From an uncultured bacterium (GTDB lineage: Bacteria > Cyanobacteriota > Vampirovibrionia > Gastranaerophilales > Gastranaerophilaceae), in contig USEW01000060.1 of the NCBI GenBank assembly GCA_900553845.1, positions 1-10,378 on the forward strand: DNA of 10,378 nt, read 5' to 3'. Under the pieces are notes generated by a model. That model was not told where the DNA came from, searched no databases, and was given only the letters and a program-made list of their open reading frames with translations. Within the stretch, counting starts at the first letter, position 1; each line of letters starts with the position of its first letter. Of this stretch, positions 1 through 6,139 are shown one piece after another. The position numbers were made by a program, and so were the translations under genes.

Positions 1-2
1 AT

Positions 3-131
3 TTATTTAGAAAAAAAGAAGAATTACTTCTAAGCGAAAAGCAAAAAGTTAATTTAAAAATTGATGAAATCATTTCTTTTATAAATCTTTATAAGGCTCT
101 TGGTGGTATTGAACCTTATGAAAATATATAA
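3..131 (+). CDS. TolC/NodT-family outer-membrane efflux protein, C-terminal fragment
   Basis: The gene starts before the window; only the last 42 codons and a TAA stop are visible. The tail reads as an amphipathic helix (LFRKKEELLLSEKQKVNLKI) followed by LYKALGG near the stop. LYKALGG is the typical ending of NodT/OprM-type outer-membrane channel subunits of RND or MFP-linked export pumps, where the final helix carries leucine and glutamine-rich repeats just before it. The usual ending is LYKALGGGW; here GIEPYENI replaces the last residues. By family knowledge the protein is a trimeric tunnel in the outer membrane working with a periplasmic adaptor and an inner-membrane pump, presumably encoded upstream. 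This implies a diderm cell. The other two plus-strand frames hit early stops. Identity rests on a short segment, so it is likely but not certain. Confidence 0.72.
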   Translation, partial: LFRKKEELLLSEKQKVNLKIDEIISFINLYKALGGIEPYENI

Positions 132-162
132 ATAATAAGTATAATATAATAAATTAAAAAAT

Positions 163-200
163 AAAAACCTCTATATATAAAATAAAGAGGTTTTTATTTT
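163..200 (+). terminator. Rho-independent terminator of the efflux gene
   Basis: A perfect 10-bp inverted repeat (163-172 AAAAACCTCT with 186-195 AGAGGTTTTT) encloses a 13-base AT loop and runs into a T-rich tract (ATTTT). It lies 31 bases after the stop of the efflux gene. The A tract on the left arm could also let it terminate minus-strand transcripts. Confidence 0.85.
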
Positions 201-361
201 ATAAAAACATAGAAAGATTTACATAATTATTAAAACTTAAAAATAAAATAAAATCAAGTGGAAAATGTTTTATTTTTTATATTATTTTAATTGGACGTTT
301 AAAATATTCTCAAGATTATAATTTTTAGAACAATTTAATAGTACTGCAAAAATCAACCAAA
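201..361. other. AT-rich intergenic stretch without a recognisable gene
   Basis: Very AT-rich. I see no ORF with a ribosome binding site. The only structure is a weak A/T-only inverted repeat around 241-280 (AAAAATAAAAT against a later TTTTATTTTT). A TATAAT-like hexamer occurs near 320, but the best upstream TTGGAC is 20 bases away, too far for a convincing promoter. Confidence 0.4.
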
Positions 362-480
362 CTTTTGTCACACTGAATTTATTTCATGTTCTTGCGCAAA
401 TGGCGTTAACAAACAAGTTAGTAAGATGCTGAAAGCTCCTTTTGTAATGAAACATAGTTGAGCCGTACAAGGAGATACTG
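362..480. repeat. Degenerate palindromic/mosaic intergenic repeat, copy 1
   Basis: The left arm (about 365-390, GTCACACTGAATTTATTTCA) resembles the reverse complement of the palindrome at 4871-4896. A truncated right arm, TAAGATGCTGAAA, lies at 422-433, so the layout is the same as in the 4783-4896 copy. Immediately after it, 434-474 contains CTCCTTTTGTA (436-446) facing TACAAGGAG (466-474), a bulged stem around GAAACATAGTTGAG. This core matches the reverse complement of 10280-10325 at roughly three quarters of positions by hand alignment. It is non-coding in all frames I checked, and sits downstream of the tRNA-Ile terminator. Confidence 0.55.
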
Positions 481-552
481 ATTAGAGTAAACAAGTTAAT
501 ATGACAATAATTTTTAGGAAGGAGCACAAAGAAAGAAATGCCTAAAATTGAT

Positions 553-583
553 ATTAAAAAAAGAGAGTCATAAGACTCTCTTT
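553..583 (-). terminator. Rho-independent terminator of tRNA-Ile
   Basis: A 10-bp stem (560-569 with 574-583, core AGAGAGTC/GACTCTCT) with loop ATAA. Read on the minus strand it is followed by a run of seven T, and begins only 7 bases after the tRNA 3' end at 590. The plus-strand side has a poorer T tract, so it mainly serves the tRNA. The core stem is identical to that of the tRNA-Val terminator. Confidence 0.85.
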
Positions 584-589
584 AAAATC

Positions 590-663
590 TGGGCCACCCT
601 GGACTCGAACCAGGGACCTCACCCTTATCAGGGGTGCACTCTAACCACCTGAGCTAGTAGCCC
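590..663 (-). tRNA. tRNA-Ile (anticodon GAT)
   Basis: The minus strand folds as a full 74-base cloverleaf. The acceptor is GGGCTAC with GTGGCCC, including one G-U pair. The D arm is GCTC/GAGT, the anticodon stem CACCC/GGGTG around loop CTGATAA, the variable loop has 5 bases, and the T arm is CCTGG-TTCGAGT-CCAGG. The discriminator is A. The anticodon GAT lies at 627-629 of the plus strand and reads the isoleucine codons ATC and ATT. No CCA is encoded, so the 3' end must be added by tRNA nucleotidyltransferase. The gene stands alone, with its own promoter and terminator. Confidence 0.97.
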
Positions 664-678
664 TTTTTCAATGATTTT

Positions 679-707
679 ATAATGGCACAAACAAAAATAA
701 AAATCAA
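679..707 (-). promoter_or_regulatory. Candidate sigma70-type promoter for tRNA-Ile
   Basis: On the minus strand, TTGATT (702-707) and CATTAT (679-684) are 17 bases apart, with 15 bases between the -10 and the tRNA 5' end. Position and spacing fit; both hexamers are only partial matches to consensus. In such AT-rich DNA, chance matches are common. Confidence 0.5.
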
Positions 708-832
708 GTAGTTTTATAAAACACAGCACTTTATTTAATATCTTTATATTTTTAAAATAAACAAGTATCTTTTTATTGTATTAATGCTTAAATATTTTTT
801 TTATAATATAAAAAACAATATTTTAGACAGAT

Positions 833-842
833 GTGATATAAT
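833..842 (+). promoter_or_regulatory. Extended -10 promoter of the radical SAM gene
   Basis: GTGATATAAT contains a perfect TATAAT (837-842) with an upstream TG in the extended -10 position. No good -35 lies 16-18 bases upstream, which is tolerated for extended -10 promoters. It would give a leader of roughly 25 bases before the ATG at 875. The same 10 bases precede hydG at 2495-2504. Confidence 0.6.
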
Positions 843-874
843 GTTTAAAGTCAGTCCATGCTGGAGAAGAAAAA

Positions 875-2470
875 ATGAATTGTAATTCTATAAACCTTCA
901 GAAAAAAAATGAAAAGTTTCTATATAATAAAAAACTAAAAAACAACGCAGATTATAATATATATCTTGCGTTCCCGCAGATTTACAGTTTTGGAATGTCA
1001 TCACTTGGATTTGTTTCAATATTCCAATCAATAGACGAACATTTTGACGATGTTTATGTAGAACGTATTTTCACCGACAGCAAAACAACTTTAAAAAACA
1101 TAAAAGATATTGATCTGATTGCATTTTCAATATCATTTGAGCTTGATTTTTTGTGCATGTTTAAAATAATGGAAAAATATAAGCTTCCATTTAAATCAGA
1201 AGAAAGGGGCAAAAATCATCCGCTTATATTTGCTGGTGGTCCTGTTATAACAGCAAATCCGTCTGCTTTTGCATCGTTTTTCGATTTTATGCTTATAGGT
1301 GATGGTGAAGAAATAAATATTAAAATTGTTGAATTTCTCAAAGATAATAAAGATTTGGCAAAAGAGGAAATATTGAAAAAACTATCTACATTTGCGGGGG
1401 TTTATGTTCCCGGGGTTTCCAATATTGTACATAAAGCTTCTTCAAAGCTTAAACAGTGTATTTATACAGGAATATTAAGCGAAGGTAGCTTTTTCTCTAA
1501 CACTTTCATTATAGAACTTGCACGAGGATGCAGCAACCGCTGCGGTTTTTGCCTGGCATCATATCTTAATTTGCCCGCCCGTTATATTGATTATAATGAA
1601 ATTATTAAAGCTATTGATCTTGGAATAAAACATACTAATAAAATAGCTTTTTTAGGTGCATTGATTGCCGCACATCCAGAATTTGACAAAATATGTGATT
1701 ATATTTATAAAAAGTCTGAACATATTGATAATCTTGAGCTATCGGTTTCTTCACTGAGACTTGACAGCTTAAACGAAAAAATTGTAAAAACACTTGTAGG
1801 ACTCGGACAAAAACATGTTACTGCAGCAATTGAAGCCGGTTCTGATAGATTAAGAAAAGTCATAAATAAAAATTTAAACGAAGAACAGATATTAAATAGT
1901 GTTAAAATAGCACGCGATAACGGTTTAAAAGGAATGAAATTTTATACAATGATAGGGCTTCCGACTGAAAGAGATGAAGATATAGAAGAACTTGTAAGAC
2001 TTGCTGAAAAAATCAAAAATATCGACAAAACTTTTGATATAACATTCAGTTTTTCAACATTCGTGCCTAAAGCACATACACCGTTTCAATATTGCAAACG
2101 CGAAGATACAAAATCACTTGAAAAAAAATATGAGTTTATAAAGCGCTGTTTTCATAAACTCGGTGTAAAATCAAGATGCTCAAGTGTCAAATGGGATGAT
2201 GTTCAGACACTTATTTCAAAAGCCAACGATTCTTTTGGTGATTATTTTATTGAAGTTTATAAAGCAGGAGGTAATCTTGGTTCTTTCAAGTTTTGTTATA
2301 AATCTATGCTTGAGGATAAATTAAACATGTCGTTTAATGAGTTTATTTCATCTAAACCAGATTATAATGATGATTTACCTTGGGATTTTGTTAAAGTAAA
2401 CCCTATGTTAAAAGATGAAAAGGCATTTTTGATAAATGAATGCAAACGACTTTTAAATAAAGCAGACTAA
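875..2470 (+). CDS. B12-binding-domain radical SAM protein (TIGR03960-like)
   Basis: Predicted cytosolic 4Fe-4S radical S-adenosylmethionine enzyme. Residues about 27-150 form a cobalamin-binding-like Rossmann domain, with LAFPQIYSFGMSSLGF near 31-46, GGP at 121-123, NPSAFA and IGDGEE at 141-146. The usual base-off DxHxxG motif is not seen. The radical SAM core follows, with the cluster motif CSNRCGFC (Cys219, 223, 226) and AIEAGSDRLRK near 318-327. A late LPWDF (501-505) also matches the TIGR03960 group, whose members often join or neighbour a DUF2344 protein; no DUF2344 region is present, and 531 residues is shorter than fused members. The substrate is unknown. GGAGA at 863-867, 7 bases before the ATG, supports this start. 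HydG follows after 79 bases with its own promoter-like element. Confidence 0.85.
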   Translation: MNCNSINLQKKNEKFLYNKKLKNNADYNIYLAFPQIYSFGMSSLGFVSIFQSIDEHFDDVYVERIFTDSKTTLKNIKDIDLIAFSISFELDFLCMFKIMEKYKLPFKSEERGKNHPLIFAGGPVITANPSAFASFFDFMLIGDGEEINIKIVEFLKDNKDLAKEEILKKLSTFAGVYVPGVSNIVHKASSKLKQCIYTGILSEGSFFSNTFIIELARGCSNRCGFCLASYLNLPARYIDYNEIIKAIDLGIKHTNKIAFLGALIAAHPEFDKICDYIYKKSEHIDNLELSVSSLRLDSLNEKIVKTLVGLGQKHVTAAIEAGSDRLRKVINKNLNEEQILNSVKIARDNGLKGMKFYTMIGLPTERDEDIEELVRLAEKIKNIDKTFDITFSFSTFVPKAHTPFQYCKREDTKSLEKKYEFIKRCFHKLGVKSRCSSVKWDDVQTLISKANDSFGDYFIEVYKAGGNLGSFKFCYKSMLEDKLNMSFNEFISSKPDYNDDLPWDFVKVNPMLKDEKAFLINECKRLLNKAD

Positions 2471-2494
2471 TAATTGCATTATTTATAAATTGAA

Positions 2495-2504
2495 GTGATA
2501 TAAT
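2495..2504 (+). promoter_or_regulatory. Extended -10 promoter of hydG
   Basis: GTGATATAAT, identical to the element at 833-842, with a perfect TATAAT at 2499-2504. A possible -35, TTGCAT (2474-2479), is 19 bases upstream, longer than ideal. It predicts a leader of about 40 bases before the ATG at 2550. No terminator is visible between the two genes, so read-through from upstream is also possible. Confidence 0.6.
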
Positions 2505-2549
2505 ATAGATACGTGTATATGGAAATATAAAATATAGAGGCAAAAACAA

Positions 2550-3971
2550 ATGTATAATCCAAAATCAACCAAAGCTTGTGAATTTATAAATCATGATGAA
2601 ATACTTGAAACATTAAAATACTCAGAAGAAAATAAAAATAATATTGAACTTATTGACAAAATACTTGAAAAAGCAAAAAAGCGCAAAGGACTATCACATC
2701 GTGAAGCTATATTGCTGCTTGATTGCGAAGACACGAAAACAAATCAAGAAATATTCAAGCTTGCAAAAGAAATAAAAAATGATTTTTACGGAAACCGTAT
2801 TGTACTTTTTGCACCTTTGTATCTTTCAAATTACTGCATAAACGGTTGTGTTTACTGCCCTTATCATTTAAAAAACAAGCATATTCCAAGAAAAAAACTA
2901 ACACAGGAAGAGATACGCAATGAAGTTATGGCGCTTCAAGATATGGGGCATAAACGTATTGCTATTGAAGCCGGTGAAGATCCTCAAAATAACCCTATTG
3001 ATTATATATTGGAATCAATAAAAACAATATATTCGGTAAAAAATAAACATGGTCAAATCCGTCGTGTAAATGTAAATATAGCAGCAACAACTGTTGAAAA
3101 TTATAAGAAACTTCATGATGCCGGAATAGGCACATATATTCTTTTTCAAGAAACATATAATAAAGAAAGCTATGAAAAACTGCATCCGACCGGTCCTAAG
3201 CATAATTATGAATACCACACTGAAGCTATGGATAGAGCAATGCAAGCAGGTATTGACGATGTAAGCCTTGGTGTTCTATTTGGACTTGAGTTATATCGAT
3301 ATGAATTTGCAGGGCTTTTAATGCATGCACAACACCTTGAAGCAGTTTATGGAATAGGTCCACATGCTATATCTGTTCCGCGGATTAAAAAAGCAGATGA
3401 TATTGACCCTAAAGCATTTGACAACGGTATAAGCGATGAAATTTTTGCCAAAATAGTTGCTTGTATACGTATAGCAACTCCATATGCAGGATTAATAATA
3501 TCAACAAGGGAAAGCGAACAATGCCGGAAACGGTTGCTTGAACTTGGAGTCTCTCAAATATCAGGTGGTTCAAAAACATCTGTTGGTGGCTATTATAAGC
3601 CTATGCCAGACACAGAAGACTCTGCGCAGTTTGATGTTTCCGACCGCAGACCTCTGGATGAAGTAATAAATTGGCTTATGGACCTTGGTTATATGCCAAG
3701 TTTCTGCACAGCATGCTACCGCTCGGGACGTACTGGTGAAAAGTTTATGGAAATATGTAAAAGTCAGCAGATACAAAATTTTTGCCATCCAAATGCTATT
3801 CTAACTCTTAAAGAGTATCTAGAAGACTATGCAAGCGAGAAAACAAAAGAAACTGGCATTAAGCTTATCGATAAAGAACTTAAAAAGTTTGACGAAAGTG
3901 AGAAAATTAAAGAAACACTCATTAAAGATTTGGTTAAAATTGAATCAGGTCAGCGAGATTTAAAGTTTTAA
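2550..3971 (+). CDS. hydG: [FeFe]-hydrogenase maturase HydG (tyrosine lyase)
   Basis: HydG cleaves tyrosine by radical SAM chemistry to p-cresol and dehydroglycine. It turns the latter into the CO and cyanide ligands of an Fe(CO)2(CN) unit for the hydrogenase H-cluster, working in the cytosol with HydE and HydF. The 473-residue length is normal. The radical SAM cluster motif CINGCVYC (Cys96, 100, 103) is intact. So is the C-terminal CX2CX22C motif (Cys386, 389, 412) that holds the auxiliary cluster binding the extra iron. This second motif, with SGGSKTSVGGYY near 338-349, separates HydG from ThiH-type tyrosine lyases. AGAGG at 2536-2540 lies 9 bases before the ATG. No hydrogenase subunit, HydE or HydF is in the window. 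The nuclease gene starts 42 bases downstream. Confidence 0.96.
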   Translation: MYNPKSTKACEFINHDEILETLKYSEENKNNIELIDKILEKAKKRKGLSHREAILLLDCEDTKTNQEIFKLAKEIKNDFYGNRIVLFAPLYLSNYCINGCVYCPYHLKNKHIPRKKLTQEEIRNEVMALQDMGHKRIAIEAGEDPQNNPIDYILESIKTIYSVKNKHGQIRRVNVNIAATTVENYKKLHDAGIGTYILFQETYNKESYEKLHPTGPKHNYEYHTEAMDRAMQAGIDDVSLGVLFGLELYRYEFAGLLMHAQHLEAVYGIGPHAISVPRIKKADDIDPKAFDNGISDEIFAKIVACIRIATPYAGLIISTRESEQCRKRLLELGVSQISGGSKTSVGGYYKPMPDTEDSAQFDVSDRRPLDEVINWLMDLGYMPSFCTACYRSGRTGEKFMEICKSQQIQNFCHPNAILTLKEYLEDYASEKTKETGIKLIDKELKKFDESEKIKETLIKDLVKIESGQRDLKF

Positions 3972-4013
3972 ATATCATAACTAAATATAACGTTTTTTAA
4001 GGATTTATTAACC

Positions 4014-4667
4014 GTGAAAAAAATTCTATTGATTATAATATCATTTTTTATCTGTTTATCTTTTTCTAAAGCCGAAGCTGAAAAATATAAAGTCATTAGA
4101 GTGATTGATGGAGATACAATATATATAGATTTTAATAAAAACAAAAAAGCTGATAAAAATGAACGTATAAGAATAGACGGAATAGATGCTTTTGAAATAA
4201 GCATTTCCTATGGAACAGCTTACCAGATGAAAAAATACGGTTATACTTTAGATGAAGTTATAGGGCTTGGTTATTTTGGAAAAGAATACGCAAAAAAAGA
4301 ACTATTGAATAAATACGTCGAGGCGTGTTATACATCAGAAGTAAAAACTGATAAATATAATAGAAAGTTAATGTCAATAAAATATGACAAAAATAAAGAT
4401 TACGCCGAAGAGATTTTAAAAGCAGGCTTGGCTAAGGTTTATACACCTTCCTGTTTAACACCGAAGTTAATAAAATATGAAAACATAGACAAAATTAAGC
4501 AGAACGCTTTAAAAACACACGACTTAAAACTAGTTTTATTAGATAAAATTAGTAACAAATATCATAAAATCGATTGTGAATATGCAAAAAAAATTTATGA
4601 TAAAGAATTGATTGATGTTTCCGGAAAAATTAATTATAAAATGGGGAATTGCTGCAGAGATAATTAA
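4014..4667 (+). CDS. Secreted thermonuclease-like (SNase-fold) nuclease with EF-hand-like loop
   Basis: Predicted exported Ca2+-dependent nuclease of the staphylococcal nuclease family. Residues 1-20 form a signal peptide (MKK, a hydrophobic stretch, then SKA or AEA as cleavage site). SNase motifs follow: VIDGDT (30-35), RIDGIDAFE (53-61), DKYNRKL (113-119) and LKAGLAKVY (135-143). Arg53, Asp58, Glu61 and Arg117 match the family's catalytic Arg, Asp, Glu and Arg. Residues 39-50 (DFNKNKKADKNE) have the spacing of an EF-hand calcium loop. The segment at 62-90 is longer than in compact SNases. The C-terminus has NKYHKIDCEYAKKI (181-194) and a CC pair, resembling small Cys/His tails seen after SNase domains. 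GTG is the start, supported by AAGGA at 3999-4003. It lies 42 bases after hydG without a terminator, so it may be co-transcribed. Confidence 0.88.
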   Translation: MKKILLIIISFFICLSFSKAEAEKYKVIRVIDGDTIYIDFNKNKKADKNERIRIDGIDAFEISISYGTAYQMKKYGYTLDEVIGLGYFGKEYAKKELLNKYVEACYTSEVKTDKYNRKLMSIKYDKNKDYAEEILKAGLAKVYTPSCLTPKLIKYENIDKIKQNALKTHDLKLVLLDKISNKYHKIDCEYAKKIYDKELIDVSGKINYKMGNCCRDN

Positions 4668-4782
4668 ATTTTGAATCTGCATAAATTAATATTATAAACC
4701 ATAGTGGACGAAACTTGAACTCTTTTATATAATTACTATTTTAGAGTAATTTATCAAATTTTAAAAATTAAATATTTATAAT
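4668..4782. other. AT-rich gap after the nuclease gene
   Basis: No ORF with a ribosome binding site. A short AT-only hairpin (AATTACT at 4731-4737 with AGTAATT at 4745-4751) lies 63 bases after the nuclease stop. It has no GC pairs to speak of and no proper T tract, so it is at best a weak terminator. Confidence 0.3.
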
Positions 4783-4896
4783 CCTGGACTTGTTTAATGG
4801 TTTTCATATAATGTAGTTAGAACTTTGAGCTGATAAGATGGTATTTTCGCAAGGATAGGCTCAAAATTTTAAGATGCTGAAACAAGTTCAGCATAA
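4783..4896. repeat. Palindromic intergenic repeat, copy 2
   Basis: The element is bounded by inverted arms. The degraded left arm is CCTGGACTTGTTTAATGG (4783-4800). The right arm, AAGATGCTGAAACAAG and on to 4896, contains a perfect hairpin: ATGCTGAA (4874-4881), loop ACAAG, TTCAGCAT (4887-4894). An inner stem pairs 4821-4830 (AACTTTGAGC) with 4859-4868 at 9 of 10 positions. TTTTCGCAAGG inside resembles the CGCAA region of the copy at 362-480. From memory, palindromes reading GATGCTGAAACAAGTTCAGC recur in intergenic DNA of unrelated bacteria; that is recollection, not a search. No T run follows, so it is not a standard terminator. Confidence 0.6.
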
Positions 4897-4911
4897 ATAT
4901 GATTTGGTACT

Positions 4912-4935
4912 AAAAAAGAGAGTCTTTGACTCTCT
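4912..4935 (-). terminator. Rho-independent terminator of tRNA-Val
   Basis: A perfect 8-bp stem (4917-4924 AGAGAGTC, 4928-4935 GACTCTCT) with a three-base loop. On the minus strand it is followed by six T. It lies 7 bases past the tRNA 3' end at 4943. The stem is identical to the tRNA-Ile terminator core. Confidence 0.85.
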
Positions 4936-4942
4936 ATATAAA

Positions 4943-5018
4943 TGGTGGGCGTTTAGGGACTCGAACCCCAAACCCTCTCCTTGTAAGGGAGACGCTCTAC
5001 CAATTGAGCTAAACGCCC
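4943..5018 (-). tRNA. tRNA-Val (anticodon TAC)
   Basis: A complete minus-strand cloverleaf. The acceptor is GGGCGTT/AACGCCC, the D arm GCTC/GAGC, and the anticodon stem TCTCC/GGAGA around loop CTTACAA. The T arm is TGGGG-TTCGAGT-CCCTA with one G-U pair. Discriminator A is followed by an encoded CCA (4943-4945 on the plus strand). The anticodon TAC at 4983-4985 reads GTA and, depending on wobble modification, other valine codons. Unlike the tRNA-Ile gene in this window, the CCA is genome-encoded. Confidence 0.97.
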
Positions 5019-5040
5019 ATCACTATTTGATTATAATATT

Positions 5041-5069
5041 ATAATATTAAAGAAATAATTCAAAGTCAA
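5041..5069 (-). promoter_or_regulatory. Sigma70-type promoter for tRNA-Val
   Basis: On the minus strand, TTGACT (5064-5069) and TATTAT (5041-5046) are exactly 17 bases apart, with 22 bases between the -10 and the mature tRNA 5' end, leaving a short leader for RNase P. It lies in the gap after the csaB stop, so the tRNA need not depend on read-through. Confidence 0.65.
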
Positions 5070-5086
5070 GTATTATTTTTATTTTA

Positions 5087-6139
5087 TTATCTGTTTTTAA
5101 TAATTTTTGTTAAATAATCTTCAATTGGATGGAAATTAAAATTAATTGAATTAACTTTATTAAATAATTGTCGTTTATCAATACTTATAAGTTTATTGAA
5201 AATATCTTCAAAATTATATTCAGATTTAGCATTTAAATTAAAACATGGTATATCAAATTCATCTGCTAATTTTTCGACTTTCTGGTCATAACTTAATGCG
5301 CAAGTCCTTATGCCGTATTTTAAAGCTAATAAACAACCATGGAAACGCATTGAAATCATAAAATCCAGATTACGAAAACTTGAAATTATCTCGGGAATAT
5401 TTAAGCTGTGTTCTATTTTTAACTTTATTTTGGGATTTATATTCAGCAATATTTGTGCAAATTCCTGACATACCGGCATATCAATACTATCCTGAAGTGA
5501 ATAAATATATATTTCTTTATGAGAAAAATTTTTATTTACAGCATAAGCAAGTTCATTTAACATTTTTGAAGTAAGTGTTTTCCATTGTCTCAATTGAATA
5601 CCCACTCTGTTCATTGGAGTATTTTGAGGAAGAGATAAACCAAACATGGGGTCATTAATAATTTTTGAATCAATTCCCCAACTTTTCAACAATTCATAAC
5701 TTTTTACATCACGCACTGTTATTAGCTTTACTTGTTTTAATAACTTTTTAGTTAGAAACTGTCCAAGTTTATTATTTATAGGTCCAATACCTTGCGCAAA
5801 AATTATAACTTCTTTGCTAAACAAAAGCGAAACAAAAATAATAAATAAATAATAAAGCAGACTTTTTAAACTCGTAACATCCTGAAGCAGGCTTCCTCCA
5901 CCTGAAATTAAAACATCTGATTTAAAAATCTGTTTTAATATTTTAAATAAATTAAACTTATAAACACTATTTACAAGATAAACCTCACTTGTAAATTCAG
6001 GGTTTGACGATAAAATACAGATGTTTTTTGTTATATTTTTTAGCTTCTGTACTAGAACGTAAAGAATAGATTCATCACCAAAATTTTTATCACCGTAATA
6101 TCCGGAAATAAGAACATTTTTTTTTAAATCAACATCCAT
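5087..6139 (-). CDS. csaB: CsaB-type polysaccharide pyruvyl transferase
   Basis: CsaB-family enzymes add a ketal-linked pyruvate from phosphoenolpyruvate to a cell-wall-linked polysaccharide, creating the acidic ligand for SLH-domain surface proteins. The 350 residues show the family motifs in order: GYYGDKNFGDESIL (13-26), SGGGSLLQD (79-87), AQGIGP (115-120), TVRDVKSYELL (141-151), a DP at 163-164, SMRFHG (263-268) and SYDQKVEKLADEF (283-295). The hydrophobic stretch at 91-108 occurs in the same place in other CsaB proteins and need not be a membrane segment. The ATG lies inside the last codons of the sugar kinase gene (11-base overlap), pointing to translational coupling; a weak AGGAAG lies well upstream. 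By inference the protein supports SLH-type surface or outer-membrane anchoring. No terminator is seen before tRNA-Val. Confidence 0.92.
   Translation of the reverse strand: MDVDLKKNVLISGYYGDKNFGDESILYVLVQKLKNITKNICILSSNPEFTSEVYLVNSVYKFNLFKILKQIFKSDVLISGGGSLLQDVTSLKSLLYYLFIIFVSLLFSKEVIIFAQGIGPINNKLGQFLTKKLLKQVKLITVRDVKSYELLKSWGIDSKIINDPMFGLSLPQNTPMNRVGIQLRQWKTLTSKMLNELAYAVNKNFSHKEIYIYSLQDSIDMPVCQEFAQILLNINPKIKLKIEHSLNIPEIISSFRNLDFMISMRFHGCLLALKYGIRTCALSYDQKVEKLADEFDIPCFNLNAKSEYNFEDIFNKLISIDKRQLFNKVNSINFNFHPIEDYLTKIIKNR

Noticed and set aside
538..573. Small ORF of 11 codons after AGGAAGGAG
   Set aside because: The ribosome binding site is good, but the ORF runs into the tRNA-Ile terminator stem and has no promoter I trust. 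Chance purine-rich sequence in AT-rich DNA is more likely.
802..807. TATAAT before the radical SAM gene
   Set aside because: The nearest -35 candidate is 20 bases upstream. The TATAAT at 837-842 with an upstream TG is closer and better.
3015..3788. Minus-strand ORFs of about 75 codons inside hydG
   Set aside because: They are antisense shadows of a strongly supported gene, lack ribosome binding sites and have no family motifs.
2550..3971. Reading hydG as ThiH (thiazole-pathway tyrosine lyase)
   Set aside because: ThiH lacks the C-terminal CX2CX22C motif, which is intact here, and there are no thiamine genes nearby.
4731..4751. AT-only hairpin as terminator of the nuclease gene
   Set aside because: Stem of seven mostly A-T pairs with no T tract; too weak to call.
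5812..5869. Membrane segment in CsaB (residues 91-108)
   Set aside because: A hydrophobic stretch occurs at the same position in CsaB relatives between SLLQD and AQGIGP, consistent with a buried helix in a soluble fold.
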